Shown: positions 1 to 5,501, numbered from the stretch's first letter. The stretch: DNA of 5,516 nucleotides from Bdellovibrionaceae bacterium UBA5009 (GCA_002396665.1 DGYJ01000059.1:25795-31310), one strand, 5' to 3'. Numbers and translations are program-made. Notes: generated from the sequence alone by a model not told the origin.

Positions 1-510
1 ATTTTTCTTTGTAATAGCTTTAGGAAATAAGCCTTTAGAGTCTATTCCTGTCGGCAAAAAGTTACTAAGCATGATGTCCATTCTATGGGCTGAAAGCTCG
101 CGCAATAGTTGATCTGGGCTTCCTTCTGACATTGTAATTTGGCAGGGAGAGATTTTGAATGCATGTTTTGCTAACTGAAGTACAATTTGCTTTGGGACAC
201 TGTCCAGCGACCCAATATGTAGTGAAGGGCGAAGAGGCTTTATCCTGTCATGGAGAACCTCGTACATTTCTGAACCCATTTTAAATATATTTTTAGCGTA
301 GTCGAAGGCCACTTTTCCTTGTTCGGTTAATAATAGTTTTTTATGTTGTCGTTCAAATAGCTGCACACCAAGGTTGTCTTCAAACTGCTTCAGCTGAGCA
401 CTTAAAGTGGGCTGACCGATACGAAGTTTTTCAGCAGCTTTCGAAACCGTACCTTCTTCAACAATTGTTTTAAAGTAAAAAAGATGGTGGTAGTTAATCC
501 AAGGGCTCAT
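1..510 (-). CDS. LysR-type transcriptional regulator, NhaR-like, C-terminus cut by window edge
   Basis: The minus-strand frame is open from an ATG at 510-508 to position 1 with no stop, giving the first 170 residues. The N-terminus (MSPWINYHHLFYFKTIVEEG) leads into a winged helix-turn-helix at about residues 20-41 (VSKAAEKLRIGQPTLSAQLK), then LGVQLFER at 48-54 and LLLTEQGK at 59-66. These are the hallmarks of a LysR DNA-binding domain, and the NYHHLFYFKTI opening is typical of NhaR-type members. A linker helix (about 66-90) leads into the effector-binding domain, which begins near residue 96 (SLHIGSLDS) and is truncated. LysR regulators are cytoplasmic, act as tetramers and often control the divergent neighbour; here that is the TerC-family gene at 616. 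The start is supported by AAGGA (523-519) 8 nt upstream. Family assignment is firm. The NhaR subgroup is likely, but the effector cannot be read from the sequence. Confidence 0.93.
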   Translation of the reverse strand, partial: MSPWINYHHLFYFKTIVEEGTVSKAAEKLRIGQPTLSAQLKQFEDNLGVQLFERQHKKLLLTEQGKVAFDYAKNIFKMGSEMYEVLHDRIKPLRPSLHIGSLDSVPKQIVLQLAKHAFKISPCQITMSEGSPDQLLRELSAHRMDIMLSNFLPTGIDSKGLFPKAITKKN

Positions 511-518
511 AGGGTTTT

Positions 519-541
519 TCCTTTTATCGTATTAAAGTATA
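519..541 (-). promoter_or_regulatory. -10 element and ribosome binding site of the LysR-type regulator
   Basis: On the minus strand, TATACT (541-536) matches the sigma70 -10 consensus at 5 of 6 bases. No good -35 is seen 16-18 nt upstream, so the promoter may need an activator. The Shine-Dalgarno AAGGA (523-519) lies 8 nt before the ATG. The -10 overlaps an imperfect repeat, GTAT (529-532) N6 ATAC (539-542), which could be an autoregulatory site. Confidence 0.4.
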
Positions 542-553
542 CAAAATAACACA

Positions 554-598
554 TTTATCTATTTGAGCAATAATTAAAAAAAGTCGATGATAGATTAA
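554..598. promoter_or_regulatory. Inverted repeat between divergent genes, candidate operator
   Basis: TTTATCTAT (554-562) and ATAGATTAA (590-598) are inverted repeats matching at 8 of 9 positions, 27 bp apart. They sit between the regulator's -10 and the TerC gene's ribosome binding site. LysR regulators commonly bind dyads in such divergent intergenic regions. A weak plus-strand promoter, TTGAGC (563-568) N17 GATGAT (586-591), lies inside the repeat. If real, a protein bound to the dyad would cover it. This is a pattern observation only; no known NhaR site was matched. Confidence 0.3.
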
Positions 599-599
599 T

Positions 600-605
600 A
601 AGGAG
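600..605 (+). promoter_or_regulatory. Ribosome binding site of the TerC-family gene
   Basis: AAGGAG (600-605) is a near-consensus Shine-Dalgarno, 10 nt before the ATG at 616, and fixes that start. Confidence 0.8.
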
Positions 606-615
606 ACATTCAATC

Positions 616-1617
616 ATGGTTCTATTTCCATTTGCAGATTATTGGTGGTTTTATTTTGGATTTACTTCGTTTGTACTTATTTTACTGGCCCTGGATCTAG
701 GGGTTTTTCATAAAAAGGCCCATGAAGTTACTTTCAAAGAATCAACAATTTGGACGGCGGTGTGGATTAGTCTTGCTTTGATATTTAATTATCTTTTTTA
801 TCAGTATGCAAAGTGGCGTTTTTCAACGGATCCAAAATATCTTTCGATTCCAGATTTTGATCCTGATCAACAAGCAAAAGCTAAGGCGCTTGAATTCTTA
901 ACGGGCTTTGTTATCGAAAAGTCCCTGGCCATTGATAATATTTTTATTTTTGCAGTCGTTTTTGGCTATTTTGCTATTCCAAAAATGTATCAACACCGTG
1001 TTCTTTTTTGGGGAATTTTAGGTGCATTAGCATTTCGGGCCCTGTTTGTGGCGATGGGATCTGTCCTGATGCAGTACGAGGGGATTGTTCTATTCTTTGG
1101 TGTTGTACTGATCTTGACGGGTATAAAAATGTTTTTTGCGGGGACTGAACAAAAAAATTTAGATCAAAGTATTATTGTTCGTTCTTTGAAAAAAGTTTTT
1201 AGAATTCACCCAGAAATTGTTGGCGATAAATTTTTTCACAAAATCAATGGTTTAATTTATGTGACGCCTTTATTTTTGGCCCTTGTATTTTTAGAGTTCA
1301 CAGACATTATTTTTGCCATTGATTCAGTCCCAGCAATTTTTGCCATAACCAAAGAGCCTTTGATAGTATTTACTTCGAATATTTTTGCAATCTTGGGACT
1401 TCGATCAATGTATTTTTTATTGGCTGGAGTGATGGACAAATTTATTTACATTAAATACGGACTAGCGGCGGTGCTTGTCTTTGTGGGTAGTAAAATGGTG
1501 TATTTGAACCAGGCCTTCGGTGGTAAATTCCCTATTGGTTGGTCATTGGGAATTATTGTTACTTTGATTGGACTGTCTATAGTGGCTTCAATATTTTTAA
1601 AAAATGACAAAAAGTAG
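616..1617 (+). CDS. TerC/Alx-family integral membrane protein, probable metal ion (Mn2+) exporter
   Basis: A 333-residue polytopic inner-membrane protein with about nine hydrophobic segments (near 14-30, 46-64, 94-118, 128-148, 155-175, 214-234, 248-270, 278-297 and 305-327). TerC-family signatures are visible: LALDLGVFHKKAHEVTFKES (24-43), FVIEKSLAIDNIFIF (98-112) and EFTDIIFAIDSVPAIFAIT (227-245). The membrane-embedded acidic residues E101, D107, E227, D230 and D236 are the ones thought to bind metal in this family. Length is close to E. coli Alx (about 320 residues), which with relatives such as MeeF/MeeY is linked to manganese export; tellurite resistance is the older family label. Start and ribosome binding site are clear. 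No Mn2+-sensing yybP-ykoY riboswitch fits in the short leader, so control by the divergent LysR-type regulator is more likely here. No strong terminator follows. Family assignment is very sure; the transported ion is inferred. Confidence 0.93.
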   Translation: MVLFPFADYWWFYFGFTSFVLILLALDLGVFHKKAHEVTFKESTIWTAVWISLALIFNYLFYQYAKWRFSTDPKYLSIPDFDPDQQAKAKALEFLTGFVIEKSLAIDNIFIFAVVFGYFAIPKMYQHRVLFWGILGALAFRALFVAMGSVLMQYEGIVLFFGVVLILTGIKMFFAGTEQKNLDQSIIVRSLKKVFRIHPEIVGDKFFHKINGLIYVTPLFLALVFLEFTDIIFAIDSVPAIFAITKEPLIVFTSNIFAILGLRSMYFLLAGVMDKFIYIKYGLAAVLVFVGSKMVYLNQAFGGKFPIGWSLGIIVTLIGLSIVASIFLKNDKK

Positions 1618-1679
1618 AATTATTGTTCGGATAAATTTTTGATCTGCGCGTTGGTCAAGCGGCTGTTATAGTATCCTTG

Positions 1680-1714
1680 CGACGGCCTACTTTTTCGTAT
1701 ATTTTTGGCCGTTG
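1680..1714 (+). other. Hairpin downstream of the TerC-family gene, no T-run
   Basis: An 8 bp stem forms between 1680-1687 (CGACGGCC) and 1707-1714 (GGCCGTTG), with one G-U pair and a 19 nt loop. No T-tract follows the stem, so it is not a convincing intrinsic terminator. It may be a weak 3' end structure for the TerC transcript. Confidence 0.3.
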
Positions 1715-1733
1715 GATTGCAATTGCATATCAC
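1705..1733 (+). promoter_or_regulatory. Candidate promoter of the secreted-protein gene at 1791
   Basis: TTGGCC (1705-1710), a 17 nt spacer and TATCAC (1728-1733) match the sigma70 consensus at 4 of 6 bases each, and would start transcription near 1740. The spacer holds a perfect 10 bp palindrome, TGCAATTGCA (1718-1727), placed where a repressor could block the promoter. Apart from this and the hairpin, 1618-1790 shows nothing. Confidence 0.3.
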
Positions 1734-1790
1734 TGATCTATTTCAACCGTTAACTAACGAGAGCCATATTGGCTAATTTGCAGGTGTAAT

Positions 1791-2834
1791 ATGATGAACT
1801 TTTTGACATTCGTCTTCATTTTTTTGGCTGGCATCGCCACGGCGTTGCCAGTTTCTGCTGATTTACGTTGTGAGGCCATATTTTCAAGAGAAGTTGACGG
1901 CGAGTCTGTTTCGGTAGAATCAGATGCAGAAATCATAGCACGAGGTATGCTTCGTAATACGCCTGAGTATTTTGCTTCTATCCAACCAATCAAAATCGAA
2001 GGAAATGAGTATTTGGAGATCCACTTTAGTCCTTCTGCCAATACAAAAGCTGGTTTTGGATTTTCCGGCGGTACATATGCTGAGTCGATGCAAAACTTAG
2101 ATACAAGAATTGTACGATTCTTTGAATCTTACGGAATCAAAGTCCTTTCTACAGATCATCTAATTGTGCCAACTCCTCGGACTCTTCGCATCCTTCATCA
2201 GAGCAAATTGAATAGCGGAAAGATTCGAAGCGTATTTGAGCCTGTTGCCGTTCGAGGGCGAATCAGCGATCTGCAATACCTTCAACTGATCTCTAGAGGG
2301 AAGTGGCCGATCGATGCGACAGGTTCTATTGAGTATCTCCATGACCTTTTAAATCACTGGCCTGCAGCCGCATTTACTCCTAGGCGAGTCGCAGAGATGC
2401 AAATCCAAACAGCAAAAGCAGGCGTCTTAATTTTGAAAGACAATTGGACTCAGAATGGAAGTTCGCGAAGAATCGCCGAATATATTGCGAAGAAAATAGT
2501 TAATCAAATAGATGAGAACAATAGTATTACGCACCTGAAGTCAGGCATTAGTCATATGATCCCACGAACGACGCAATCGATGGCAAGCATATTTCGTATT
2601 CTGGTGAAATTGAGCGCATACGATAATCGCTTGATATCAGACGATGGAGCTGTTTCAAGCGCAAGCCGATTGCTTGTCTTGTTTCGGACACGTCAAATCG
2701 TGAAAGAGCTAAACTTAGACCAAAATTTCACAATCATGTGGAACGTCAAAGAAGAAAATCTTGCAAGCACAATCTATGAGGCTTACCTAAGCCGTATGGC
2801 TTTATTCGACGATTTCAACTCTCTCAAAGACTGA
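1791..2834 (+). CDS. Secreted protein of unknown function, reading frame apparently broken near its 3' end
   Basis: The frame encodes 347 residues. The first ~23 residues form a Sec signal peptide: a hydrophobic core (FLTFVFIFLAGIATAL) and a PVSA-D site cut by signal peptidase I after A23. The n-region lacks a positive charge, and there is no lipobox, although C27 follows. The mature part is mixed polar and charged, with no membrane segment and no motif I recognise; W169 and an HWP at 183-185 lie in its centre. AGGTG (1782-1786) is 4 nt from the ATG at 1791 but 7 nt from the next codon, ATG 1794, so translation may begin at the second Met. The frame stops at TGA 2832-2834, but protein-like sequence goes on in the +1 frame to 2958. 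The intact protein was therefore probably about 389 residues. The product acts in the periplasm or outside the cell. Coding status is sure; function is unknown. Confidence 0.8.
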   Translation: MMNFLTFVFIFLAGIATALPVSADLRCEAIFSREVDGESVSVESDAEIIARGMLRNTPEYFASIQPIKIEGNEYLEIHFSPSANTKAGFGFSGGTYAESMQNLDTRIVRFFESYGIKVLSTDHLIVPTPRTLRILHQSKLNSGKIRSVFEPVAVRGRISDLQYLQLISRGKWPIDATGSIEYLHDLLNHWPAAAFTPRRVAEMQIQTAKAGVLILKDNWTQNGSSRRIAEYIAKKIVNQIDENNSITHLKSGISHMIPRTTQSMASIFRILVKLSAYDNRLISDDGAVSSASRLLVLFRTRQIVKELNLDQNFTIMWNVKEENLASTIYEAYLSRMALFDDFNSLKD

Positions 2835-2958
2835 CGCCGAAAAATTAAAAGCAGAGATGGTGCGACTTATTGAAAACTACGTCGAAACTGTGAAGCCATC
2901 CAATGAAGAGGAAATGGTCGGGTTCACTCTGGATTTTTTTACACTGATTAAAAAGTAA
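2830..2958 (+). pseudogene. Out-of-frame C-terminal continuation of the secreted protein
   Basis: In the +1 frame relative to the upstream gene, 42 codons (from ACT GAC GCC GAA) run to TAA 2956-2958. They read TDAEKLKAEMVRLIENYVET, then a segment ending in GFTLDFFTLIKK. This is an amphipathic, charged composition typical of real protein and unlike random sequence. This frame is open from 2791, so the shift lies between 2791 and 2834. CTCTCTC at 2819-2825 is the obvious slippage site: one extra CT unit would join the frames as ...NSLSKTDAEKL... A hairpin and T-run follow at 2988-3012, as expected if the gene truly ended at 2958. It is either a genuine frameshift mutation or a sequencing error. 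There is no start codon with a good ribosome binding site to make it a separate gene. Confidence 0.65.
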
Positions 2959-2985
2959 ACTCATTATGCCAGGTCGCATATATTT

Positions 2986-3012
2986 AACCTAAGCTGTTTA
3001 GGGTATTTTTTT
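2986..3012 (+). terminator. Probable weak intrinsic terminator after the secreted-protein gene
   Basis: CCTAA (2988-2992) pairs with TTAGG (2998-3002) around a 5 nt loop. An outer A-T pair is possible across a bulged G, and seven T follow at 3006-3012. The stem is short and A/T-rich, so termination may be inefficient. Its position, 28 nt after the TAA at 2956-2958, supports that codon as the original gene end. Confidence 0.5.
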
Positions 3013-3114
3013 GCGAAACGAAAAGACCCCCAAAACTGTTCTAAATAGCTCAGATTGGCTTTATCAAGGGGCGGTAAAAACGATTCCGTTCTGAAGCTTT
3101 GCGTATTCCAATGA

Positions 3115-3131
3115 AGAACGAACGATGTTCT
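3115..3131. promoter_or_regulatory. Small inverted repeat upstream of the peptidase gene
   Basis: AGAAC (3115-3119) and GTTCT (3127-3131) form a perfect 5 bp dyad with a 7 bp spacer, 26 bp before the peptidase start. A repressor half-site pair is possible, but such short dyads arise by chance. No good promoter was found in 3013-3156. Confidence 0.2.
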
Positions 3132-3156
3132 ACTCCTTTTTGAATATGGGGTAGAT

Positions 3157-4383
3157 ATGAGCATGGTAAGTAAAATCTTAGTGTTAATCGGATCAGTTCT
3201 CGCATTAGGGAGAACCGTGCAGGCGGCATCACTACAAAATAATTCAGACATACTTACTAAAGTTTGGAATACAGCTTCAAAGAAAGCTTGTAGCTCTGAA
3301 ATGCAGGCGGCTTTTAGCGAGTCAAATCGACTTGAGCTAGTTAGCAAATTAAAATCCCAAGATAAAATTGATGATCTGGCTGAAGTTCTGAATCCATTTT
3401 TATTTTCACTTGGAAAATCTCATACTGAATTTATGACTACTTCTAGTGAAGGATATTATTTCTTCAAAAGCCATGAGGCCATTTCGAAACAGCAATTAAG
3501 ACCGACTCCCAAAATAATTAATCCAGGATTACAGCTAGGTAAAGATAAAGACGGATACTTCGTCAGAGAGGTCTTAGATGGACTTCCTGCAATGGCAGCG
3601 GGTTTAAAGAAAAAGGATCGTATCGTATCAGTTAATGGCATGCCCTTTGTTGGTAATTGGGGAACATCCCCGCGAATAGTTTCTATTCAAATTCAGCGTA
3701 TGGGAAAAGATTTAGATATTAAATCAGAAATCAAAGCTCTTGATTGGAGCCAATCTTTTCAGGATGCCAGTAAAAAAAGTGTAACAACATTTACGACTAA
3801 AAACGGGCAAAAAATAGGTTATATTCATTTATGGAGTGGAGTTCATCCAGAAAGTGCCAAGTTTCTCGCGCAAGTTGTCGCAAAGCTAAAGAAGCAAAAA
3901 ATAACAAGTTTGATTCTAGATTTGCGAGGTGGATACGGAGGAGCTTGGTGGGATCATCTCGATCCGTTTTTTTCTGATACGAGTACCTATATGAAGATGG
4001 AAATTAATGTGGGCGGTGAAACTGAAATCATGGAGAGCCCATTTAAAAGAAATAAAAATTATTATTCGGGACCGATGGCTGTACTGGTTAATGAAGGCGT
4101 GCGTTCGGGCAAAGAAGCACTTGCCTACCAATTCAAGAAGACGAAAAGAGCAATCTTAATTGGCGAAAAAACTCCTGGATACTTTACAACGGGACAATAT
4201 TTTTATGTAGATGAGCCTTTGAATTACATTCTGTATCTTTGCGTTTATCAATTAAAGCTTGATGGAAACGTTATAGAAGGAATAGGCATTCAGCCAGATT
4301 TTAACGTTCCCTTTGAGCTATTCGGAGAGTACGAGGATTCCCAACTCAATAAAGCAATAGAGCTACTATCTCAAAAACAATGA
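3157..4383 (+). CDS. Secreted S41-family peptidase with PDZ domain
   Basis: The 408-residue product begins with a signal peptide (about 1-24, cleavage near VQA-A), so it acts in the periplasm or outside the cell. A helical segment follows, ending in LGKSHTEF (85-92), then a PDZ domain (about 124-190; GLPAMAAGLKKKDRIVSVNG at 142-161). The S41 core is about 205-385, with LDLRGGYGG (254-262, oxyanion region), VNEGVRSGKE (311-320, nucleophile S317 in S-x-x-E), GEKTPG (336-341) and EGIGIQPD (374-381). The His-before-PDZ order and the EGxGxxPD motif resemble the tricorn/C-terminal-processing-like S41 group that uses Ser-His-Glu, giving a probable set of H89, S317 and E374. The Lys of CtpA/Prc-type Ser/Lys dyads, expected 25 residues after the Ser, is Tyr342. 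The start is ATG 3157 with GGGG (3148-3151) 5 nt upstream; ATG 3163 is possible. It has its own terminator. Substrate is unknown. Confidence 0.88.
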   Translation: MSMVSKILVLIGSVLALGRTVQAASLQNNSDILTKVWNTASKKACSSEMQAAFSESNRLELVSKLKSQDKIDDLAEVLNPFLFSLGKSHTEFMTTSSEGYYFFKSHEAISKQQLRPTPKIINPGLQLGKDKDGYFVREVLDGLPAMAAGLKKKDRIVSVNGMPFVGNWGTSPRIVSIQIQRMGKDLDIKSEIKALDWSQSFQDASKKSVTTFTTKNGQKIGYIHLWSGVHPESAKFLAQVVAKLKKQKITSLILDLRGGYGGAWWDHLDPFFSDTSTYMKMEINVGGETEIMESPFKRNKNYYSGPMAVLVNEGVRSGKEALAYQFKKTKRAILIGEKTPGYFTTGQYFYVDEPLNYILYLCVYQLKLDGNVIEGIGIQPDFNVPFELFGEYEDSQLNKAIELLSQKQ

Positions 4384-4400
4384 ATTGTTCTTTGAACAAT
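4384..4400 (+). other. Perfect hairpin immediately after the peptidase stop codon
   Basis: ATTGTTC (4384-4390) and GAACAAT (4394-4400) form a perfect 7 bp stem with a TTT loop, starting at the base after TGA. There is no T-run, so it is not a terminator by itself. It could protect the mRNA 3' end or be a protein binding site. Confidence 0.4.
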
Positions 4401-4461
4401 GACACTGGTCCGCTGACATCCAGCTGCTCTAAAAACTTCAGCCAACTTGTATTTTTCTAAA

Positions 4462-4490
4462 GCCTGTCGAATTTTCGACGGGCATTTTTT
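4462..4490 (+). terminator. Strong intrinsic terminator of the peptidase gene
   Basis: GCCTGTCGA (4462-4470) pairs with TCGACGGGC (4475-4483) through nine base pairs, one of them G-U, around an ATTT loop. Six T follow at 4485-4490. On the minus strand the wobble becomes a C-A mismatch and only TTT follows, so it would work less well for the converging operon. Confidence 0.85.
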
Positions 4491-4556
4491 ATCGAGTCTC
4501 TCCAGTGGGACGATTGTCTATCAAAAATTGGGGGCTTCATGAATTCTATTAACGCC

Positions 4557-4874
4557 CTACGGGTTTAGGGGGGAGCTATTTTTATAACAGTTAAAAAGTA
4601 CCAGATCATTTTCAATTTGTTTTTTAAAGTTTTCACTGAGCTCTGACCAAACAACAATATCAACTTTGAAAGGTAAATCAGAATCTTCAAAATCATCCTG
4701 TAGTTTTCGAATTATGGTTTTATCGTAATCTGCCTTTAGACAAAGATCCAAATCAGAAAATGCGCGAGCATTGTTTTTTGTCCGCGAACCAAAGACATAA
4801 ACTGTAACCTTAGCTTTTTTTAAAATACTGCAAATGATTTCAAAATGTTTTGGTTCTAGCTGAAGATTTTTCAT
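4557..4874 (-). CDS. mntA: MNT-domain minimal nucleotidyltransferase, probable antitoxin of a HEPN/MNT (type VII) pair
   Basis: The 105-residue product has the minimal nucleotidyltransferase fold. VYVFGSR (25-31) leads to SDLDL (40-44), giving the GSX10DXD motif with S30, D41 and D43. The third metal ligand is D72 in FKVDIVVW (69-76). All catalytic residues are present, so it should be active. In characterised HepT/MntA pairs the MNT protein neutralises the HEPN RNase by transferring AMP units onto the tyrosine of RX4HXY; in HI0073/HI0074-type pairs the role is less settled. Its ATG (4874-4872) overlaps the stop of the upstream HEPN gene as ATGA. No Shine-Dalgarno is visible, so translation is probably coupled to the HEPN gene and stoichiometry linked. 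The C-terminus after LVLF is a short variable tail. The name mntA here is the toxin-antitoxin one, not the manganese transporter. Confidence 0.9.
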   Translation of the reverse strand: MKNLQLEPKHFEIICSILKKAKVTVYVFGSRTKNNARAFSDLDLCLKADYDKTIIRKLQDDFEDSDLPFKVDIVVWSELSENFKKQIENDLVLFNCYKNSSPLNP

Positions 4875-5290
4875 TTCAAGGTTTTAAGTTTTGCAATTAA
4901 TCTTATCATTTCAGCATCGAAGAGATGTAAATCATTAAAAATATTATTTGCATTGAGCTTATTGTAAGTGTGAACAGTTTCATTTCTGTCTTTTGTAAAA
5001 TTAAACCAAAGTTCTGGGTTATCGATAAGCTTCTCCAAGGCAGCTTCACGAAAAACAGGCTTTGGACTATTTAACTCTTTTCCACGGGAATTAAGGATTC
5101 GTTTTAAAGTTTTCCAGGCCAATTCGTAGGTAAATTTAAAATATAGAATCGTACCAGCTTTTTCCAGATCAGATTGGGCAATTTGAAGGGCCCAATGAAA
5201 CTGTTCGAAGGCTATGAGTAAAGGCGAGATATCGATGTTGGCCTCAATAAGAAATGGAGCTGTCTGCCTGTTATTCGTTGAATCAGTCAT
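4871..5290 (-). CDS. hepT: HEPN-domain protein of the HI0074 family, probable HepT-like toxin
   Basis: The 139-residue, all-helical product belongs to the nucleotidyltransferase substrate-binding/HI0074 type of HEPN proteins. Recognisable parts are the helix LLIAFEQFHWALQIAQ (24-39), FKFTYELAWKTLKRIL (51-66) and WFNFTKDRNETVHTYN (95-110). The last carries RX4HXY: R102, H107 and Y109. R and H form the RNase site of HEPN toxins, and the Tyr is the residue AMPylated by MNT antitoxins. All three are intact, so an active ribonuclease is plausible, although HI0074 itself was first described as a substrate-binding partner of its nucleotidyltransferase. The start at 5290 has only a weak AGAG-type ribosome binding site; no other Met codon precedes the conserved part. 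It is the first gene of a two-gene minus-strand operon and overlaps the next by 4 bp. The pair is a typical mobile accessory module. Confidence 0.9.
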   Translation of the reverse strand: MTDSTNNRQTAPFLIEANIDISPLLIAFEQFHWALQIAQSDLEKAGTILYFKFTYELAWKTLKRILNSRGKELNSPKPVFREAALEKLIDNPELWFNFTKDRNETVHTYNKLNANNIFNDLHLFDAEMIRLIAKLKTLK

Positions 5291-5300
5291 TGTGGCTCTA

Positions 5301-5329
5301 AGTATTTTTGAAAAAAAGAAATTTGTCCT
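5301..5329 (-). promoter_or_regulatory. Candidate promoter of the HEPN/MNT operon
   Basis: On the minus strand, AGGACA (5329-5324), a 17 nt spacer rich in T and A, and AATACT (5306-5301) match the sigma70 consensus at 4 of 6 bases each. The predicted start of transcription would be only about 3 nt before the ATG at 5290, giving a nearly leaderless mRNA and fitting the poor ribosome binding site. An upstream promoter in the hairpin region remains possible. Confidence 0.3.
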
Positions 5330-5331
5330 TC

Positions 5332-5371
5332 CTGAGGCATTAATTTGGTAGTGAGGGGCGTGTTGCCTCAG
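5332..5371. repeat. 8 bp perfect inverted repeat upstream of the HEPN/MNT operon
   Basis: CTGAGGCA (5332-5339) and TGCCTCAG (5364-5371) are perfect inverted repeats 24 bp apart. TGAGG at 5352-5356 can compete to pair with the right arm, so two alternative structures exist. The repeat lies just upstream of the candidate operon promoter and could be an operator or the edge of a small element. Confidence 0.4.
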
Positions 5372-5417
5372 CCATCATGGCTTCGGCCCTTGCGGGTTTC
5401 GCCCACAGAAGATGGGC
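5370..5417. repeat. Three tandem short hairpins in non-coding DNA
   Basis: Three stems follow one another: AGCCA/TGGCT (5370-5374 with 5378-5382, loop TCA), GGCCC/GGGTT (5385-5389 with 5394-5398, with G-U pairs) and GCCCA/TGGGC (5401-5405 with 5413-5417). The stretch is much more GC-rich by eye than the adjacent operon. It could be a structured RNA, a dispersed intergenic repeat, or the remains of one. I do not recognise a named family. Confidence 0.4.
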
Positions 5418-5421
5418 TTCA

Positions 5422-5450
5422 CGCAAAAAGGCCATCGTGGCCTTTTTGTG
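5422..5450. terminator. Strong bidirectional intrinsic terminator hairpin
   Basis: CAAAAAGGCCA (5424-5434) and TGGCCTTTTTG (5438-5448) pair perfectly around a TCG loop, extendable by G-U and C-G pairs to 5422 and 5450. The A-tract on one side and T-tract on the other make it functional in both directions. Read on the minus strand, it would shield the HEPN/MNT operon from transcription entering from the right. Confidence 0.7.
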
Positions 5451-5501
5451 AACCGCCAAGGTTCGAGATCGGATCCTGCTCGCACGACAACAGCCAAAAA
5501 C

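Noticed and set aside
511..615. Mn2+ riboswitch (yybP-ykoY) expected before an Alx-type gene
   Set aside because: The stretch is short and AT-rich, and no conserved riboswitch loops or terminator/anti-terminator stems are visible.
1257..1439. Minus-strand open frame inside the TerC-family gene
   Set aside because: A shadow of the well-supported membrane protein frame, with no ribosome binding site or domain.
3145..3153. ATG GGG TAG mini-frame just before the peptidase start
   Set aside because: Two codons coinciding with the ribosome binding site; probably chance.
2964..3347. 127-codon minus-strand open frame across the intergenic region and the peptidase start
   Set aside because: It overlaps the signal peptide region of the peptidase and the upstream terminator, and has no recognisable motif or ribosome binding site support.
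4524..4557. Possible minus-strand terminator after the nucleotidyltransferase gene (GGGC/GCCC arms, then ATTTTT)
   Set aside because: Only a 4 bp stem with an 18 nt loop overlapping the stop codon, and CCAA separates the stem from the T-run; too weak to call.
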